A stretch of DNA of 64,000 nt from Paenibacillus sp. BIC5C1 (GTDB taxonomy: Bacteria; Bacillota; Bacilli; Paenibacillales; Paenibacillaceae): the NCBI RefSeq assembly GCF_032399705.1, contig NZ_CP135922.1, positions 4,588,001 through 4,652,000 of the forward strand. Direction: 5' to 3'. The notes below the pieces were generated by a model, which was given only the letters and a program-made list of their open reading frames with translations, ran no database searches and was not told the DNA's origin. Positions 1 through 8,923 of the stretch are shown here, piece after piece (position 1 is the stretch's first letter; every line of letters begins with the position of its first letter). The position numbers and the translations under genes were made by a program.

Positions 1-210
1 GCCCGTGGGAATACAATCCGCGAACAGTGCCATGACTTGTTCAGGGGAAGCGGACGTGGTGATATCCATATCATCCACGCTACGTTCCAGCAGTTCGTCA
101 CGCACACAACCACCGACCCAGTAGGCTTCGTACCCTTTTTCATTTAAAGTCCGCAGTACCTGTTCACTTTGTCTCGCCATTTCATGATCTACCTGTGACC
201 ATTCAACCAC
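1..210 (-). CDS. cca: CCA tRNA nucleotidyltransferase, N-terminal part (runs off left edge)
   Basis: Only the first 70 codons are in the window. The protein adds the 3'-CCA end to tRNAs. Visible motifs are the class II nucleotidyltransferase signature: GGCVRDELL at about residues 37-45, followed by DDMDIT, which carries the metal-binding Asp-x-Asp. The start is a GTG at 208-210: a GAGGTGAT ribosome site sits just upstream and an in-frame TAG lies two codons before it, so no longer start is possible. bshA precedes cca on the same strand, as in Bacillus. The 3' end lies outside the window. Confidence 0.9.
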   Translation of the reverse strand, partial: MVEWSQVDHEMARQSEQVLRTLNEKGYEAYWVGGCVRDELLERSVDDMDITTSASPEQVMALFADCIPTG

Positions 211-294
211 TAACTATCACCTCATAACTGCGTGTTGCTTGTTGTCGCATATACAGGACTATTCTCGCGATGGAACAATCCTATCTGCTGACAT

Positions 295-1455
295 TCAGCC
301 ACAAACGGGCTTCAGATTCGGAACTTCACGTCCCAGCACCCGGTAGTAAATTTGTTCATATTCATGCCGAATGGCGTCATTGCAGAAATCATGGTGCGCC
401 CGTCTCAAGCACGCTTCTCTGAAATCAGCCGCCAGACGGTCGTCTGTCAACAAACGAATGGTGTTCTCTGCCATTGATTGTGTGTCGCCAATTGGAGACA
501 AAAATCCGGTCTTGCCGTGCAATACCAGTTCAGGGATACCCCCGGCCTGTGAGCCGATGGTAGGTACACCGCAAGCCATGGCTTCAAGTGCCACCAGCCC
601 AAAACTTTCCTTCTCCGACGGCAGCATAAGCACATCAGCCATTGAAATGACTTGAGCAATATCATCCTGCTTACCCAGAAAGTGAACCTTGTCATTCAGT
701 CCAAGCTCATTAATTTTCCATTGAATCTTGGGCAGATCCGGCCCTTCTCCAACAAACAATAATTTCGCAGGTACCTGCTCCTGTACCTGACGGAACACCT
801 CCACCACATCCTGTGTTCTCTTCACAGGGCGGAAGTTGGAAATATGCATCAGTATTTTTTCATGAGGTGCTGCGAAGTCTCTACGCAGACTTGCTGCATC
901 ACGTGGATAATAAATTCGTTTATCAATAAAGTTATAGGTCAGATCGATTGGGCGTCTTATATCCAGTAATTCAACCGTTTCACGAATCAAGTCCTGTGAA
1001 ACTGCCGTAACCGCATCACTTTCATTTATAGCAAGACGGATCAGGTCTTTCAAAGACTCATCTTGTGCCAGAACGGTAATATCTGTTCCGTGTAACGTTG
1101 TGACCACCTTTAAATCCTCACCAACCATTTGTTTAGCCAAAAATGCACAAACCGCATGAGGCACTGCATAATGTACATGAAGCAGATCCAGCTTCTGGGA
1201 CTTGGCTACTTGCGCCATTTTCGTGGCTAATGACAGGTCATAAGGCGGATAACGGAAGACATAATAATCGTTGACCTCAACTTCATGATAAAAAATGTTT
1301 TTCTGGAATGTACCCAGTCTAAACGGGATACTATTGGCAATAAAGTGAACCTGATGACCCTGTTCGGCAAGCAATTTGCCCAGCTCCGTTGCGACAACGC
1401 CAGACCCTCCGAGGGACGGATAACAGGTAATACCGATTTTTAGCTTTTGATCCAT
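295..1455 (-). CDS. bshA: N-acetyl-alpha-D-glucosaminyl L-malate synthase BshA
   Basis: First step of bacillithiol synthesis: transfers GlcNAc from UDP-GlcNAc to L-malate in the cytoplasm. The 386-residue length is normal for this GT4 (GT-B fold) enzyme. The N-terminal Rossmann lobe opens with ITCYPSLGGSGVVATELG, the conserved glycine loop; TLHGTDIT lies near residue 120; the C-terminal lobe has the nucleotide-sugar segment KESFGLVALEAMACG with the two family glutamates near residues 285-293. AAAGGAG precedes the ATG. It sits between bshB1 and cca, the Bacillus arrangement, so bshA and bshB1 supply consecutive steps of the same low-molecular-weight thiol pathway. Confidence 0.95.
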   Translation of the reverse strand: MDQKLKIGITCYPSLGGSGVVATELGKLLAEQGHQVHFIANSIPFRLGTFQKNIFYHEVEVNDYYVFRYPPYDLSLATKMAQVAKSQKLDLLHVHYAVPHAVCAFLAKQMVGEDLKVVTTLHGTDITVLAQDESLKDLIRLAINESDAVTAVSQDLIRETVELLDIRRPIDLTYNFIDKRIYYPRDAASLRRDFAAPHEKILMHISNFRPVKRTQDVVEVFRQVQEQVPAKLLFVGEGPDLPKIQWKINELGLNDKVHFLGKQDDIAQVISMADVLMLPSEKESFGLVALEAMACGVPTIGSQAGGIPELVLHGKTGFLSPIGDTQSMAENTIRLLTDDRLAADFREACLRRAHHDFCNDAIRHEYEQIYYRVLGREVPNLKPVCG

Positions 1456-1551
1456 CCGGTGGACGCTCCTTTAATCTCCCGCGTATGCAGGTTGATGTAA
1501 TGCAACGGAAATGCATTTGATAAATGATTTATACGAGCAAGTTCGATCGTT

Positions 1552-2253
1552 TTATGACTTGGCTGCCTGGCCAAATTGATGAACTACATAAGGTGTAATG
1601 CTAGCGAATCCTTCAGCAAATGGAATAAGGCTCCGCTGTCCGAGCAAAGAATCCCGGGCTTTTACACGTTCAATATATCCTTGAGTCAATGGAGTGGCCA
1701 CTGCGCCTTCTCCCAATTCGAACTGGGAACGATAACTAAGCAATGAATTTTCCTTCTGCTCATAGTGTTCCGTAATATCCACAATCAAATCCGTTGGTCC
1801 GATATCGTTAATGAAGTAAAAATACAATTCTTTCACTTGAACTGCGGGCATGTCCGGCTTATAGTTTCTAAGCTTGGCATTAAAGACAGCCTCCTGCACC
1901 AGCTTGCTGCACATCACATGATCCGGGTGACGATCCTCCCAATATGGCGCGAACACGATTCGAGGGGCATGACGACGTATCTCGGCAGTCACAGCCTCAA
2001 TGTGTTCAGGAGTAATAAACAGCCCCCGATCAGGCAAACCTAGGTTGCTTCGACACGAAAGACCGAGGACGCGGGAGGCTTGCTCCGCTTCCTCGGCTCT
2101 GCGCTCTACCGTCCCGTTGGAAGACATCTCCGCTCGGGTCAGATCACACACGCCTACTTTCAGTCCAGCTGCAGTATGTTTGGCAATTGTTCCTGCCATC
2201 CCAATCTCTGCATCATCCGCGTGTGCACCAAATATGAGAATGTCCAAACTCAT
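1552..2253 (-). CDS. bshB1: N-acetylglucosaminyl-L-malate deacetylase BshB1
   Basis: Zinc-dependent LmbE/PIG-L-family deacetylase that removes the acetyl group from GlcNAc-malate, second step of bacillithiol synthesis. The 233 residues begin with [16 protein letters not shown], whose AHADD supplies the His-x-Asp-Asp zinc/catalytic motif, and HPDH near residue 109 supplies the remaining zinc ligand. Its ATG overlaps the mgsA stop by four bases (ATGA), indicating translational coupling in a dapB-mgsA-bshB1-bshA run. A second deacetylase (BshB2) is not in this window. Confidence 0.94.
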   Translation of the reverse strand: MSLDILIFGAHADDAEIGMAGTIAKHTAAGLKVGVCDLTRAEMSSNGTVERRAEEAEQASRVLGLSCRSNLGLPDRGLFITPEHIEAVTAEIRRHAPRIVFAPYWEDRHPDHVMCSKLVQEAVFNAKLRNYKPDMPAVQVKELYFYFINDIGPTDLIVDITEHYEQKENSLLSYRSQFELGEGAVATPLTQGYIERVKARDSLLGQRSLIPFAEGFASITPYVVHQFGQAAKS

Positions 2254-2690
2254 TGAGCATCACCCGAATTCAATCCACCTTCAGGCTTGTATTTATGTAC
2301 AAGCTCTCTCCAGCCAAAATCACCGCGATCGAGCGCTTTGACGAGAATCTCTGCAGTTGCAATATTCGTAGCAAGCGGGATTCCCTGTACATCGCACAGA
2401 CGCAGCAAAGCGTTAATATCTGGTTCATGCGGCTGTGCCATCAATGGATCACGCAGGAAAATAATTAGATCCATCTCATTTTGTGCAACCAAGGCTCCGA
2501 TCTGTTGATCTCCGCCCAGTGGACCGGATTCAAACCGATGGATCTGTAATGAAGTTCCTTCCATAATGCGAAGACCTGTTGTACCTGTCGAGTATAGTTG
2601 ATGGTCTGTAAATACGTTTTCGTAGGCTGTCACGAAGTTAACCATCTCTTCTTTTTTGCGATCATGGGCAATAAATGCAATTTTCAACAT
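2250..2690 (-). CDS. mgsA: Methylglyoxal synthase
   Basis: Converts dihydroxyacetone phosphate to methylglyoxal plus phosphate, an overflow bypass of lower glycolysis. The 146 residues show the family's phosphate-binding STGTTG near residue 35-40, the [13 protein letters not shown] segment near residue 56 and the catalytic Asp region IIFLRDPL near residue 74-81. Length is typical. The gene overlaps bshB1 by four bases and follows dapB closely. Methylglyoxal is detoxified partly through bacillithiol, which makes the coupling with bshB1 functionally sensible (inference). Confidence 0.95.
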   Translation of the reverse strand: MLKIAFIAHDRKKEEMVNFVTAYENVFTDHQLYSTGTTGLRIMEGTSLQIHRFESGPLGGDQQIGALVAQNEMDLIIFLRDPLMAQPHEPDINALLRLCDVQGIPLATNIATAEILVKALDRGDFGWRELVHKYKPEGGLNSGDAQ

Positions 2691-2717
2691 GACAATCTCC
2701 TTTTAGTGTTACCTCTT

Positions 2718-3521
2718 TTAGTCGATAAAGTGATCAAATCCGTAGATAAGTCCCGTATATTCCATAACCTTCTGTACACCAATCTTAACACCAGGCATAT
2801 AACCTGCACGCTCATATGAATCATGACGGATTTTGAGGGATTGGCCAAAGTCTCCAAATACCACTTCCTGCTGGGCGAATACCCCCGGCAACCGGACACT
2901 ATGAATTCGGAATCCATTATAGTATCCGCCACGTGATCCTTCGATCGTCTCTTCTTCATTCGGATTACCCTGACGGAGTTCCTCGCGGTTTGCTGCAATT
3001 AGCTCGGCTGTTTTGATTGCTGTACCCGAAGGAGCATCAAGCTTCTGATCTCCGTGATATTCGATGATCTCCACATTCGGCATATGTTTGGCAGCCTGTG
3101 CGGCAAATCTCATCATCAGAATAGCACCGATTGAGAAGTTCGGGGCAATCAATCCTCCAATACCTTTGTCCTGACACAGCTTGTCCAGCTGTTCGATCTG
3201 TTCCGGCGTAAAGCCGGTAACACCCATAACAGGTCTGACCCCATGACGGATCGCAATCTCTGTATGGGTAAAGGCATATTGAGGGACTGTGAAGTCCACC
3301 ATAACCTGTGGTTTAGTCTCTGCAAACGCCATCTCGATATCATCGGTCAAAAGCACACCACATTCGGGCAGACCGACAAGTGTTCCGGCATCCGTGCCTA
3401 CTCCGGAGCGGTTGACCGCTGCGGCGAGCTCCAGTTCAGGATCTTGAAGCACCAGTTTCACTACTTCACGGCCCATCCGGCCAGCTGCTCCGATTACGGC
3501 AACTCTTATTACTTCACTCAT
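2718..3521 (-). CDS. dapB: 4-hydroxy-tetrahydrodipicolinate reductase
   Basis: NAD(P)H-dependent reductase of the lysine/diaminopimelate pathway; in spore formers it also feeds dipicolinate synthesis. The 267-residue protein starts with the dinucleotide loop VIGAAGRMGREV, has the hinge segment GVTGFTPEQ near residue 100, and the substrate site YHGDQKLDAPSGTAIKTAE around residues 156-174 with the conserved DAPSGTA. GAGGAG lies upstream of the ATG. It begins the dapB-mgsA-bshB1-bshA-cca series and lies downstream of the TPR gene, as in Bacillus. Confidence 0.96.
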   Translation of the reverse strand: MSEVIRVAVIGAAGRMGREVVKLVLQDPELELAAAVNRSGVGTDAGTLVGLPECGVLLTDDIEMAFAETKPQVMVDFTVPQYAFTHTEIAIRHGVRPVMGVTGFTPEQIEQLDKLCQDKGIGGLIAPNFSIGAILMMRFAAQAAKHMPNVEIIEYHGDQKLDAPSGTAIKTAELIAANREELRQGNPNEEETIEGSRGGYYNGFRIHSVRLPGVFAQQEVVFGDFGQSLKIRHDSYERAGYMPGVKIGVQKVMEYTGLIYGFDHFID

Positions 3522-3601
3522 CTTGACTGCATCTCCTCACTATGTTGGTTCGTTTGGTTGAATCCATTCAAAAGATATCCATCCCATTATGAAATGGCAT
3601 C

Positions 3602-4126
3602 TTATTGAATGGATTTCATACGCTGCTTAATTTCCTGTAACAATAGATGCAGTTGATCATTCTGCGGGTCCAGCAACAATGCGTCACGAACGGAACGGGT
3701 TGCAAGGTCGAACTCATTCAGATCACTGTAAGCAAGAGCAAGCATGATATGCGCTTCCACATATAACGGGTCAAGTTTAACTGCCTGTTTCAGCAGATCG
3801 GCCGCCTGCACATATCGTTCATGCGTTCCGTTTCCGGCCTGTTCAAGCAGCACCTTAGCCTGAAGGCTTATCTGTTTGGCTTCGAGGGTCTGCAAATGCA
3901 AAACATACTCCTCTATCCCCTGTGACAGTTCAACAGCCTTACGTGCATATTCAAGCGCTGGAACAAGGTGTTGACTGCGGGCATGTGTAATGGAACAACG
4001 ATAATAGAGCTCCGCATGTTTCGGGTAAGCATCAATGGCAGATTCAAACCAACGAATCGCCTGCTCAAAATCATTTTGCAAAATACAGCGGTAAGCATGC
4101 TGCATATACTCTTCCGGTTTCATCAT
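3602..4126 (-). CDS. Tetratricopeptide-repeat protein
   Basis: A 174-residue soluble helical protein. Two TPR-like blocks are readable: EEYMQHAYRCILQNDFEQAI and following helices at about residues 5-60, and a C-terminal pair at about 105-165 containing LDPLYVEAHIMLALAYSDL and LFLAT-type helices ending LLLDPQNDQLHLLLQEI. I start it at 4126 because GGAGGGA lies eight bases upstream of the double ATG; longer in-frame readings would overlap the preceding ypjD gene and lack a ribosome site. Role unknown; TPRs mediate protein contacts. It lies between the MazG-type gene and dapB. Confidence 0.8.
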   Translation of the reverse strand: MMKPEEYMQHAYRCILQNDFEQAIRWFESAIDAYPKHAELYYRCSITHARSQHLVPALEYARKAVELSQGIEEYVLHLQTLEAKQISLQAKVLLEQAGNGTHERYVQAADLLKQAVKLDPLYVEAHIMLALAYSDLNEFDLATRSVRDALLLDPQNDQLHLLLQEIKQRMKSIQ

Positions 4127-4178
4127 CCAAGCTGTCCCTCCCCCATTGAGGTGATGGTACAGCATATGTAATCTACGC

Positions 4179-4508
4179 CTAATCGGTGTTTTTTGGCGTC
4201 CACCGATTTGCATCGCGTGTGTTAAATTTATGCATGACTTTGTCGTGCGCCTCTGCCAGATCGATCCCGAGAGAATTAGCAAAACAAATCGTGATAAATA
4301 AAATGTCCCCGAGCTCAAGCTCAATGGAATTGTCTGCTTCGGAAGTTTTTTTCGGTTTTTCACCGAACTCGTGATTTACTTCCCTTGCTAGCTCTCCCAC
4401 CTCTTCAGACATACGGGCGAGCATGGCCAGCGGACTGAAGTATCCTTCTTTGAACTGGGAAATATACAGATCAACCTCACGCTGCATTTCTGCAATGCTT
4501 TTCTCCAT
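4179..4508 (-). CDS. ypjD: MazG-like nucleotide pyrophosphohydrolase (YpjD type)
   Basis: A 109-residue all-alpha NTP pyrophosphohydrolase, probably hydrolysing (d)NTPs to monophosphates as a house-cleaning enzyme. The metal-binding pattern is visible: SEEVGELAREV at residues 34-44 (E-E-x-x-E) and ELELGDILF near residue 64-72 (E-x-x-D). Length is normal for the small single-domain MazG relatives. AAGGAG precedes the ATG. Its synteny (ypjC, ypjD, then dapB) matches B. subtilis, supporting the name. Exact substrate is not visible from sequence. Confidence 0.88.
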   Translation of the reverse strand: MEKSIAEMQREVDLYISQFKEGYFSPLAMLARMSEEVGELAREVNHEFGEKPKKTSEADNSIELELGDILFITICFANSLGIDLAEAHDKVMHKFNTRDANRWTPKNTD

Positions 4509-4681
4509 GAGAACGGATTCTCCTTTTGAAATTGTGTCGTATTTGTTCCTAATATATCAGTTATTTAGATTCACTTCCACCATCATAAACGACAAATCAT
4601 TTTTAAAGAATCAATAAACAGGTATACTAAGATGGGAATGATTGCTTTCTCATTCTAATTTGTAAAACGGAGAGGGAACTT

Positions 4682-5551
4682 ATGAGCACTTCCAAAACCT
4701 GGGTTCAATTCAAATTGATTCTCCCCATCCTATTGGGTACGGCATTATATGCCTTTGGACTTCTGTACTTCATCATCCCCAACCAACTCATGGAAGGCGG
4801 AGTAACCGGGATTACGGTCCTGCTAAATTATGCGTTCAACATCTCTCCTTCGCTTACAACCTTGGTCGTTAATATTCCACTCTTTCTGGTGGGGCTCAAG
4901 ATTTTGGGCGGCAGACAGATGATCTATACAGGCGTGGGTATAGGAGCGCTTACGGTGTTCCTGTGGTTATTTGAAAAAATGATTGATCTTGGCTGGATTG
5001 AACCGCTGCATACCGAGAATGACCTTTTACTTGCAGCGCTTTACGCTGGGGTTACATTGGGAGCAGGCCTTGGAATTGTATTCCGCTGGGGCGGAACGAC
5101 AGGTGGATCTGACATCATTGCCCGCATTCTTAATCGAAAATATGGCTGGAGTATGGGACGTGTACTATTAGGTATCGATTTCATCATTATTGGTATCTCC
5201 CTCGTCTACATTCCCAAAGAAAAAATACTCTATACCCTTGTAGCTGTATTTATCGCCTCTAAAGTAATCGACTTCATTCAGGAAGGAGCCTATTCGGCCC
5301 GCGCATTTATGATCATCAGTGATCATGCACCTGAGATTGCAGATTTAATCACCCGTGATATGGATCGCGGCGTAACGCTCATTCCCGCCATTGGTGCTTA
5401 TTCGAAACAAGCCAAACATGTTGCTTACTGTGTCATATCCAGACAGGAATTCAGACGTTTACAGACGATTGTGCGTTCGGTTGATCCTAGAGCTTTTGTT
5501 ATTATTAGCGATGTGCATGACGTACATGGAGAAGGGTTTAAGGAAAGCTGA
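4682..5551 (+). CDS. ypjC: YitT-family (DUF2179) membrane protein, YpjC-like
   Basis: One of few plus-strand genes. The 289-residue protein has five to six hydrophobic helices within the first 200 residues, including the glycine-rich LGAGLGIVFRWGGTTGGSDI stretch typical of the family, then a soluble C-terminal DUF2179 domain (about residues 210-285) with RDMDRGVTLIPAIGAYSK. Function of the family is unknown. GGAGAGGGAA lies just upstream of the ATG. The gene is divergent from ypjD and convergent with ypjB, with a shared hairpin terminator after it. Confidence 0.88.
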   Translation: MSTSKTWVQFKLILPILLGTALYAFGLLYFIIPNQLMEGGVTGITVLLNYAFNISPSLTTLVVNIPLFLVGLKILGGRQMIYTGVGIGALTVFLWLFEKMIDLGWIEPLHTENDLLLAALYAGVTLGAGLGIVFRWGGTTGGSDIIARILNRKYGWSMGRVLLGIDFIIIGISLVYIPKEKILYTLVAVFIASKVIDFIQEGAYSARAFMIISDHAPEIADLITRDMDRGVTLIPAIGAYSKQAKHVAYCVISRQEFRRLQTIVRSVDPRAFVIISDVHDVHGEGFKES

Positions 5552-5572
5552 ATTTTATACTGGTACAAAAAT

Positions 5573-5633
5573 AAAACCTCTATCCTCAAGAGAAGAGCCA
5601 GGGAATGGCTGTCCTTGTAGACAGAGGTTTTTG
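5573..5633. terminator. Branched bidirectional terminator between ypjC and ypjB
   Basis: Outer inverted repeat AAAACCTCT (5573-5581) with AGAGGTTTTT (5624-5633), enclosing a small second hairpin AGCCA/TGGCT. The A tract on one side and T tract on the other would terminate both convergent transcripts. Confidence 0.75.
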
Positions 5634-5657
5634 TCATATCGTGATGACAATAATGGC

Positions 5658-6527
5658 CTAACGCCGAAACGGAAAAATGCCTTGCTGCTGTGCCCGATAT
5701 TTACGGTAACCCGCATAACTTAGTGCTGCTATGATTATGGAAGTAATGAGCAATCCGGCTGCCCTGCGATTGGGTCCCTGAACAAAAGGTACAAAGGCAC
5801 TTTCGTCCTTTTCCCGACCGAACAACTGATTCACCAACTCTTCACCATGGGCTACCATACTCTTTAATTGTGCAATGTCAGTCTGCTTGGCCGAAGTCAA
5901 ACTCTTGGTATGAGACAACCAGGCATCCAGTTGGGCGATCTCGTATGGTTCACGGCGGATCATCGCCGCAGGTCGAATCGTCTCGTAATGCTCCTCCAGT
6001 AAGCTGTAGCGGCTCGCTATTATCGTCGAACTTAACTGCTGATCTGCCGCGGTTGACAGCGCATCAATATCATTTTTTACAATTTTATAATACTGGAGCC
6101 ATAGAGGTTTGGCCGGGTTGGCGAGACTGTCCGCTGCAAGTCGCAGTTTGGCAGAGGCCTGCTGGAGAGACACATCATCACTTTTCACCCTGACCGCAGC
6201 TTCTTTCACTTCAACAATGGTCTCGGATAGGGCATGAATGCCTTCTACTGTCGTCTGACCCTCAAAGGAGATATGCTCCAGACCTTTACTGATTCGCAAA
6301 ATACTGCCTCTAACCTCTTCGATATCATTCTCCAAGGCATGTCGATACAACAAGGCCGCTTCTTCATTTAATTGCTCAATTGAATTTTTGACGGATACTT
6401 GCTGATCTGTATTTCCGTTCGTACCTGTACTTTCCGCTGATACGCTGTATGACAAGTTCGTCCAGAACAGTAGAGTCATGAACGACACCACCATAAATCC
6501 AGTTTTGATCCTGAACGTTCTCTTCAT
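5658..6527 (-). CDS. ypjB: Sporulation protein YpjB
   Basis: A 289-residue exported, membrane-anchored protein. The N-terminus (KRTFRIK then a hydrophobic run to about residue 30) is a signal peptide; the middle is helical and polar; a C-terminal transmembrane helix (LLITSIIIAALSYAGYRKY) precedes a basic tail. This matches the YpjB family, linked to sporulation by annotation in Bacillus; molecular function is unknown. Start chosen at 6527 because GGGAGGG lies six bases upstream, whereas an earlier ATG at 6548 has no suitable site. Neighbours ypjA and ypjC confirm the assignment. Confidence 0.82.
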   Translation of the reverse strand: MKRTFRIKTGFMVVSFMTLLFWTNLSYSVSAESTGTNGNTDQQVSVKNSIEQLNEEAALLYRHALENDIEEVRGSILRISKGLEHISFEGQTTVEGIHALSETIVEVKEAAVRVKSDDVSLQQASAKLRLAADSLANPAKPLWLQYYKIVKNDIDALSTAADQQLSSTIIASRYSLLEEHYETIRPAAMIRREPYEIAQLDAWLSHTKSLTSAKQTDIAQLKSMVAHGEELVNQLFGREKDESAFVPFVQGPNRRAAGLLITSIIIAALSYAGYRKYRAQQQGIFPFRR

Positions 6528-6593
6528 GGACATCCCTCCCACCATCAATGTATGGCAGGGGAGAGTCCCTTAGAACAAGCTTAGATGATGAAA

Positions 6594-7241
6594 TCAGGCC
6601 CGTTTGGCCTGTCTTAAGGCAAGCCACGCACAGAGAATACTCACTAGCGTCAGTCCAACAGTGAAATTGCGCACACCGTCCAGATTGTCCATTAGCGATG
6701 CGGGCAGCCAAGGGAAGATGTCATAGGTATAATCCATTGTATCGTTTAGCAGTGTCCACAAGGCAGCAATTACCAAAGCACCCCAACGGAACCCAAAGAA
6801 CCTCACATACAGCAAAGCCTCGATAGCCATGGCGCTATGAGACGCAATTAACATCCAATCCTGCCAGTTCTGTGCGCCCCCCTGCATCCAGCCTGCAAAG
6901 ATAATGGAGACTGCCCATACGCCATATTTCACCGAAGTAACCACAGCAAGCGCCTGTATGACATGTCCAATCCGATTCAGAAGCATCGATTTCGGCTTGT
7001 ACAAAATCCACAACAAGGATAGTGTAAAAAACAGACTCGCTGTTGGGCTGTCCGGCACAAACACAATTTGCCATAGTGGTTGCTGTGCCAGCGTATATTC
7101 CAATTGATCCCCGTACCATATGTATCCATATACTGTTCCTAATGCGTTACACCAAAAAAGAAGCCACAGGAAATAACGGTTCGTTAGAAATTCCCGGCTC
7201 CAAAAGTACGATAAAGCCACAGGCTCTGCCCCTTCCATCAT
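6594..7241 (-). CDS. ypjA: DUF1405 integral membrane protein YpjA
   Basis: A 215-residue polytopic membrane protein with about six hydrophobic helices (first near residues 20-40, last ending LTLVSILCAWLALRQ). Matches the YpjA/DUF1405 family, of unknown function. I use the ATG at 7241; an in-frame upstream reading would run through the qcr terminator, so it is unlikely. The ribosome site is weak (GGAACGAAG). Its position just downstream of qcrC is the Bacillus order. Confidence 0.82.
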   Translation of the reverse strand: MMEGAEPVALSYFWSREFLTNRYFLWLLFWCNALGTVYGYIWYGDQLEYTLAQQPLWQIVFVPDSPTASLFFTLSLLWILYKPKSMLLNRIGHVIQALAVVTSVKYGVWAVSIIFAGWMQGGAQNWQDWMLIASHSAMAIEALLYVRFFGFRWGALVIAALWTLLNDTMDYTYDIFPWLPASLMDNLDGVRNFTVGLTLVSILCAWLALRQAKRA

Positions 7242-7284
7242 ATGTATTCTTCGTTCCAAAAGATGATGTTGCGAAAAACGCCTC

Positions 7285-7316
7285 AAAAAAACCTGACCGC
7301 ATAAACGATCAGGTTT
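7285..7316 (-). terminator. Intrinsic terminator of the qcrABC operon
   Basis: On the minus strand AACCTGATCG and CGGTCAGGTT pair around a short loop and are followed by a run of T. It begins about 18 bases after the qcrC stop, separating qcrABC from ypjA. Confidence 0.85.
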
Positions 7317-7333
7317 CATTGCTTATTTCGATT

Positions 7334-8215
7334 TTACTGTTCTGCCTTCTGTTTCGCAAGCCATTCCGCCAAGTGATTGATGTCGTCATCTGTCAAACCT
7401 TGGGCGATGGCTTGATCATACATCGCGGGCATTGAGTTATATCCTTCTTTGATAATCGTCAGGATTTCTTCCTGGCTGTGTTTGTCACCCACACCCCGAA
7501 GCGAAGGCCCTCCTGCTCCCTTCATATCAGCCGCATGACATCCGATACATCCGGCCTTTTTGAAGGTTTCCATTGCAGGATCATCCTTCTCGACGATCGC
7601 CACTTCTTCGTTTTGGCCTGGCGCGTTGGAGGTAGGCAGACCCTGCGCGTGTTTCTCACGCGCTTCTTCTTCACGCTGAATATGTTCCGGCTTCTGGCCG
7701 CTTGCTTCCAACTCATGCGCGTAGTGTGTCCATGCAACATTGGTCAGGTAGAAGACGGCCATCACCGATAGAATCATAAGTGATGATGCAATCGGACGTT
7801 TGTAGAAACGCCGCTCCTTGCCTGTATCCAGAAAAGGGGCCAGTAACAAAGCGCCGAAAGCAACTCCGCTGACTCCAAGTACCCCGAGCAGGACATAGTC
7901 ACCTGAGGCATAGGGGTATTTCAAATACTGATACAGAAAAAGGAAGTACCAGTCTGGCATCGGGATAACCGATGCACTTGGATTGGCCGGATAGCCCAGT
8001 GGTGCAGGTTCCGAAATCGTTAATACCAGAATACCAACCAGTACAACGACACCAACCATCCATTCCTTCAGCAAGAAGTTAGGAATAAAAGCCTCTGATT
8101 TGCCGGGATACGCCGTGTAATCCGGTGGAGTTATAAACCCCGCTCCTTTACGGACGCGTGAGTCCCCGACGAAGATAATCTTTTCCTGGTCATCTGACTT
8201 GTGTCCGTGAGCCAT
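7334..8215 (-). CDS. qcrC: Menaquinol:cytochrome c reductase, cytochrome b/c subunit QcrC
   Basis: Third subunit of the Bacillus-type b6c complex, a fusion of a subunit-IV-like membrane part and a cytochrome c domain. The 293 residues contain hydrophobic helices at about 55-75, 110-130 and 143-160, including the PDWYFLFLYQYLKYP segment that contributes to the quinol site, a charged linker, and a heme-binding CIGCH near residue 223 with a methionine-bearing tail (NSMPAM) supplying the sixth ligand. Operon order qcrA-qcrB-qcrC with short gaps is standard. Confidence 0.95.
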   Translation of the reverse strand: MAHGHKSDDQEKIIFVGDSRVRKGAGFITPPDYTAYPGKSEAFIPNFLLKEWMVGVVVLVGILVLTISEPAPLGYPANPSASVIPMPDWYFLFLYQYLKYPYASGDYVLLGVLGVSGVAFGALLLAPFLDTGKERRFYKRPIASSLMILSVMAVFYLTNVAWTHYAHELEASGQKPEHIQREEEAREKHAQGLPTSNAPGQNEEVAIVEKDDPAMETFKKAGCIGCHAADMKGAGGPSLRGVGDKHSQEEILTIIKEGYNSMPAMYDQAIAQGLTDDDINHLAEWLAKQKAEQ

Positions 8216-8236
8216 GTCGATTCCTCCCTTCTCAGA

Positions 8237-8908
8237 TTATAGTGGTCCCGAAATGCCCTGTCTGCGGATCATAATAAAGTGACCGACCAGAAGCACCAGA
8301 AGCACAGCCGGAAGGAAGAAGACGTGCAGGGCAAAGAACCGTGTTAACGTCTGTGCACCTACAATAGTTCCGCCTTGCAGGAATTCCTTAATGATCGGCC
8401 CCAGCCAAGGAACCGTATTCGCAATCTCTAGAGTAACCTTGGTTGCAAAGTAGGCTTTGTTATCCCAAGGCAACAGGTACCCGGTAAGCCCCAGACCCAG
8501 CATGACAAAAAAGATCAGCATGCCGACAACCCAGTTCATCTCGCGTGGTGCTTTGTAAGAGCCGGTAAAGAACACACGCATCGTATGTAAGAACATCATA
8601 ACGATAACCAAGCTGGCTCCCCAATGGTGCATCCCGCGTACAATTTGACCGAAGGCTACTTTGGTCTGCAAATACTCGACACTGGCGTAAGCATTAATAA
8701 TATCAGGCACATAATACATGGTCAGGAACATCCCTGACAAAATTTGAATAACAGTGATAAAGAACGTCAATCCACCAAAGCAGTACACGAATGCGGAAAA
8801 GTGATGAGCCGGGTTTACGTGCTCTGGAACTTCATGATCCGCAACGTCCCTCCAAATTGGCGTGATATCGAGACGCTCGTCAATCCAGTCATAGACATTT
8901 TTAAACAT
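8237..8908 (-). CDS. qcrB: Menaquinol:cytochrome c reductase, cytochrome b6 subunit QcrB
   Basis: Four-helix cytochrome b carrying the two b hemes that span the membrane. In the 223 residues, heme histidines are visible in RGMHHWGAS and FLHTMRVF (near residues 90-110) and in FFALHVFFLPAVLLVLLVGH near the C-terminus. A cysteine falls exactly at residue 43 (VYCFGG), the position known in B. subtilis QcrB and chloroplast-type b6 to bind an extra heme covalently. The gene follows qcrA by 15 bases. Confidence 0.96.
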   Translation of the reverse strand: MFKNVYDWIDERLDITPIWRDVADHEVPEHVNPAHHFSAFVYCFGGLTFFITVIQILSGMFLTMYYVPDIINAYASVEYLQTKVAFGQIVRGMHHWGASLVIVMMFLHTMRVFFTGSYKAPREMNWVVGMLIFFVMLGLGLTGYLLPWDNKAYFATKVTLEIANTVPWLGPIIKEFLQGGTIVGAQTLTRFFALHVFFLPAVLLVLLVGHFIMIRRQGISGPL

Positions 8909-8923
8909 CTGCGTTCACGCCTC

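Noticed and set aside
4127..4363. An N-terminal extension of the TPR protein
   Set aside because: It would overlap the ypjD gene and lacks a ribosome site, while ATG 4126 has an excellent one.
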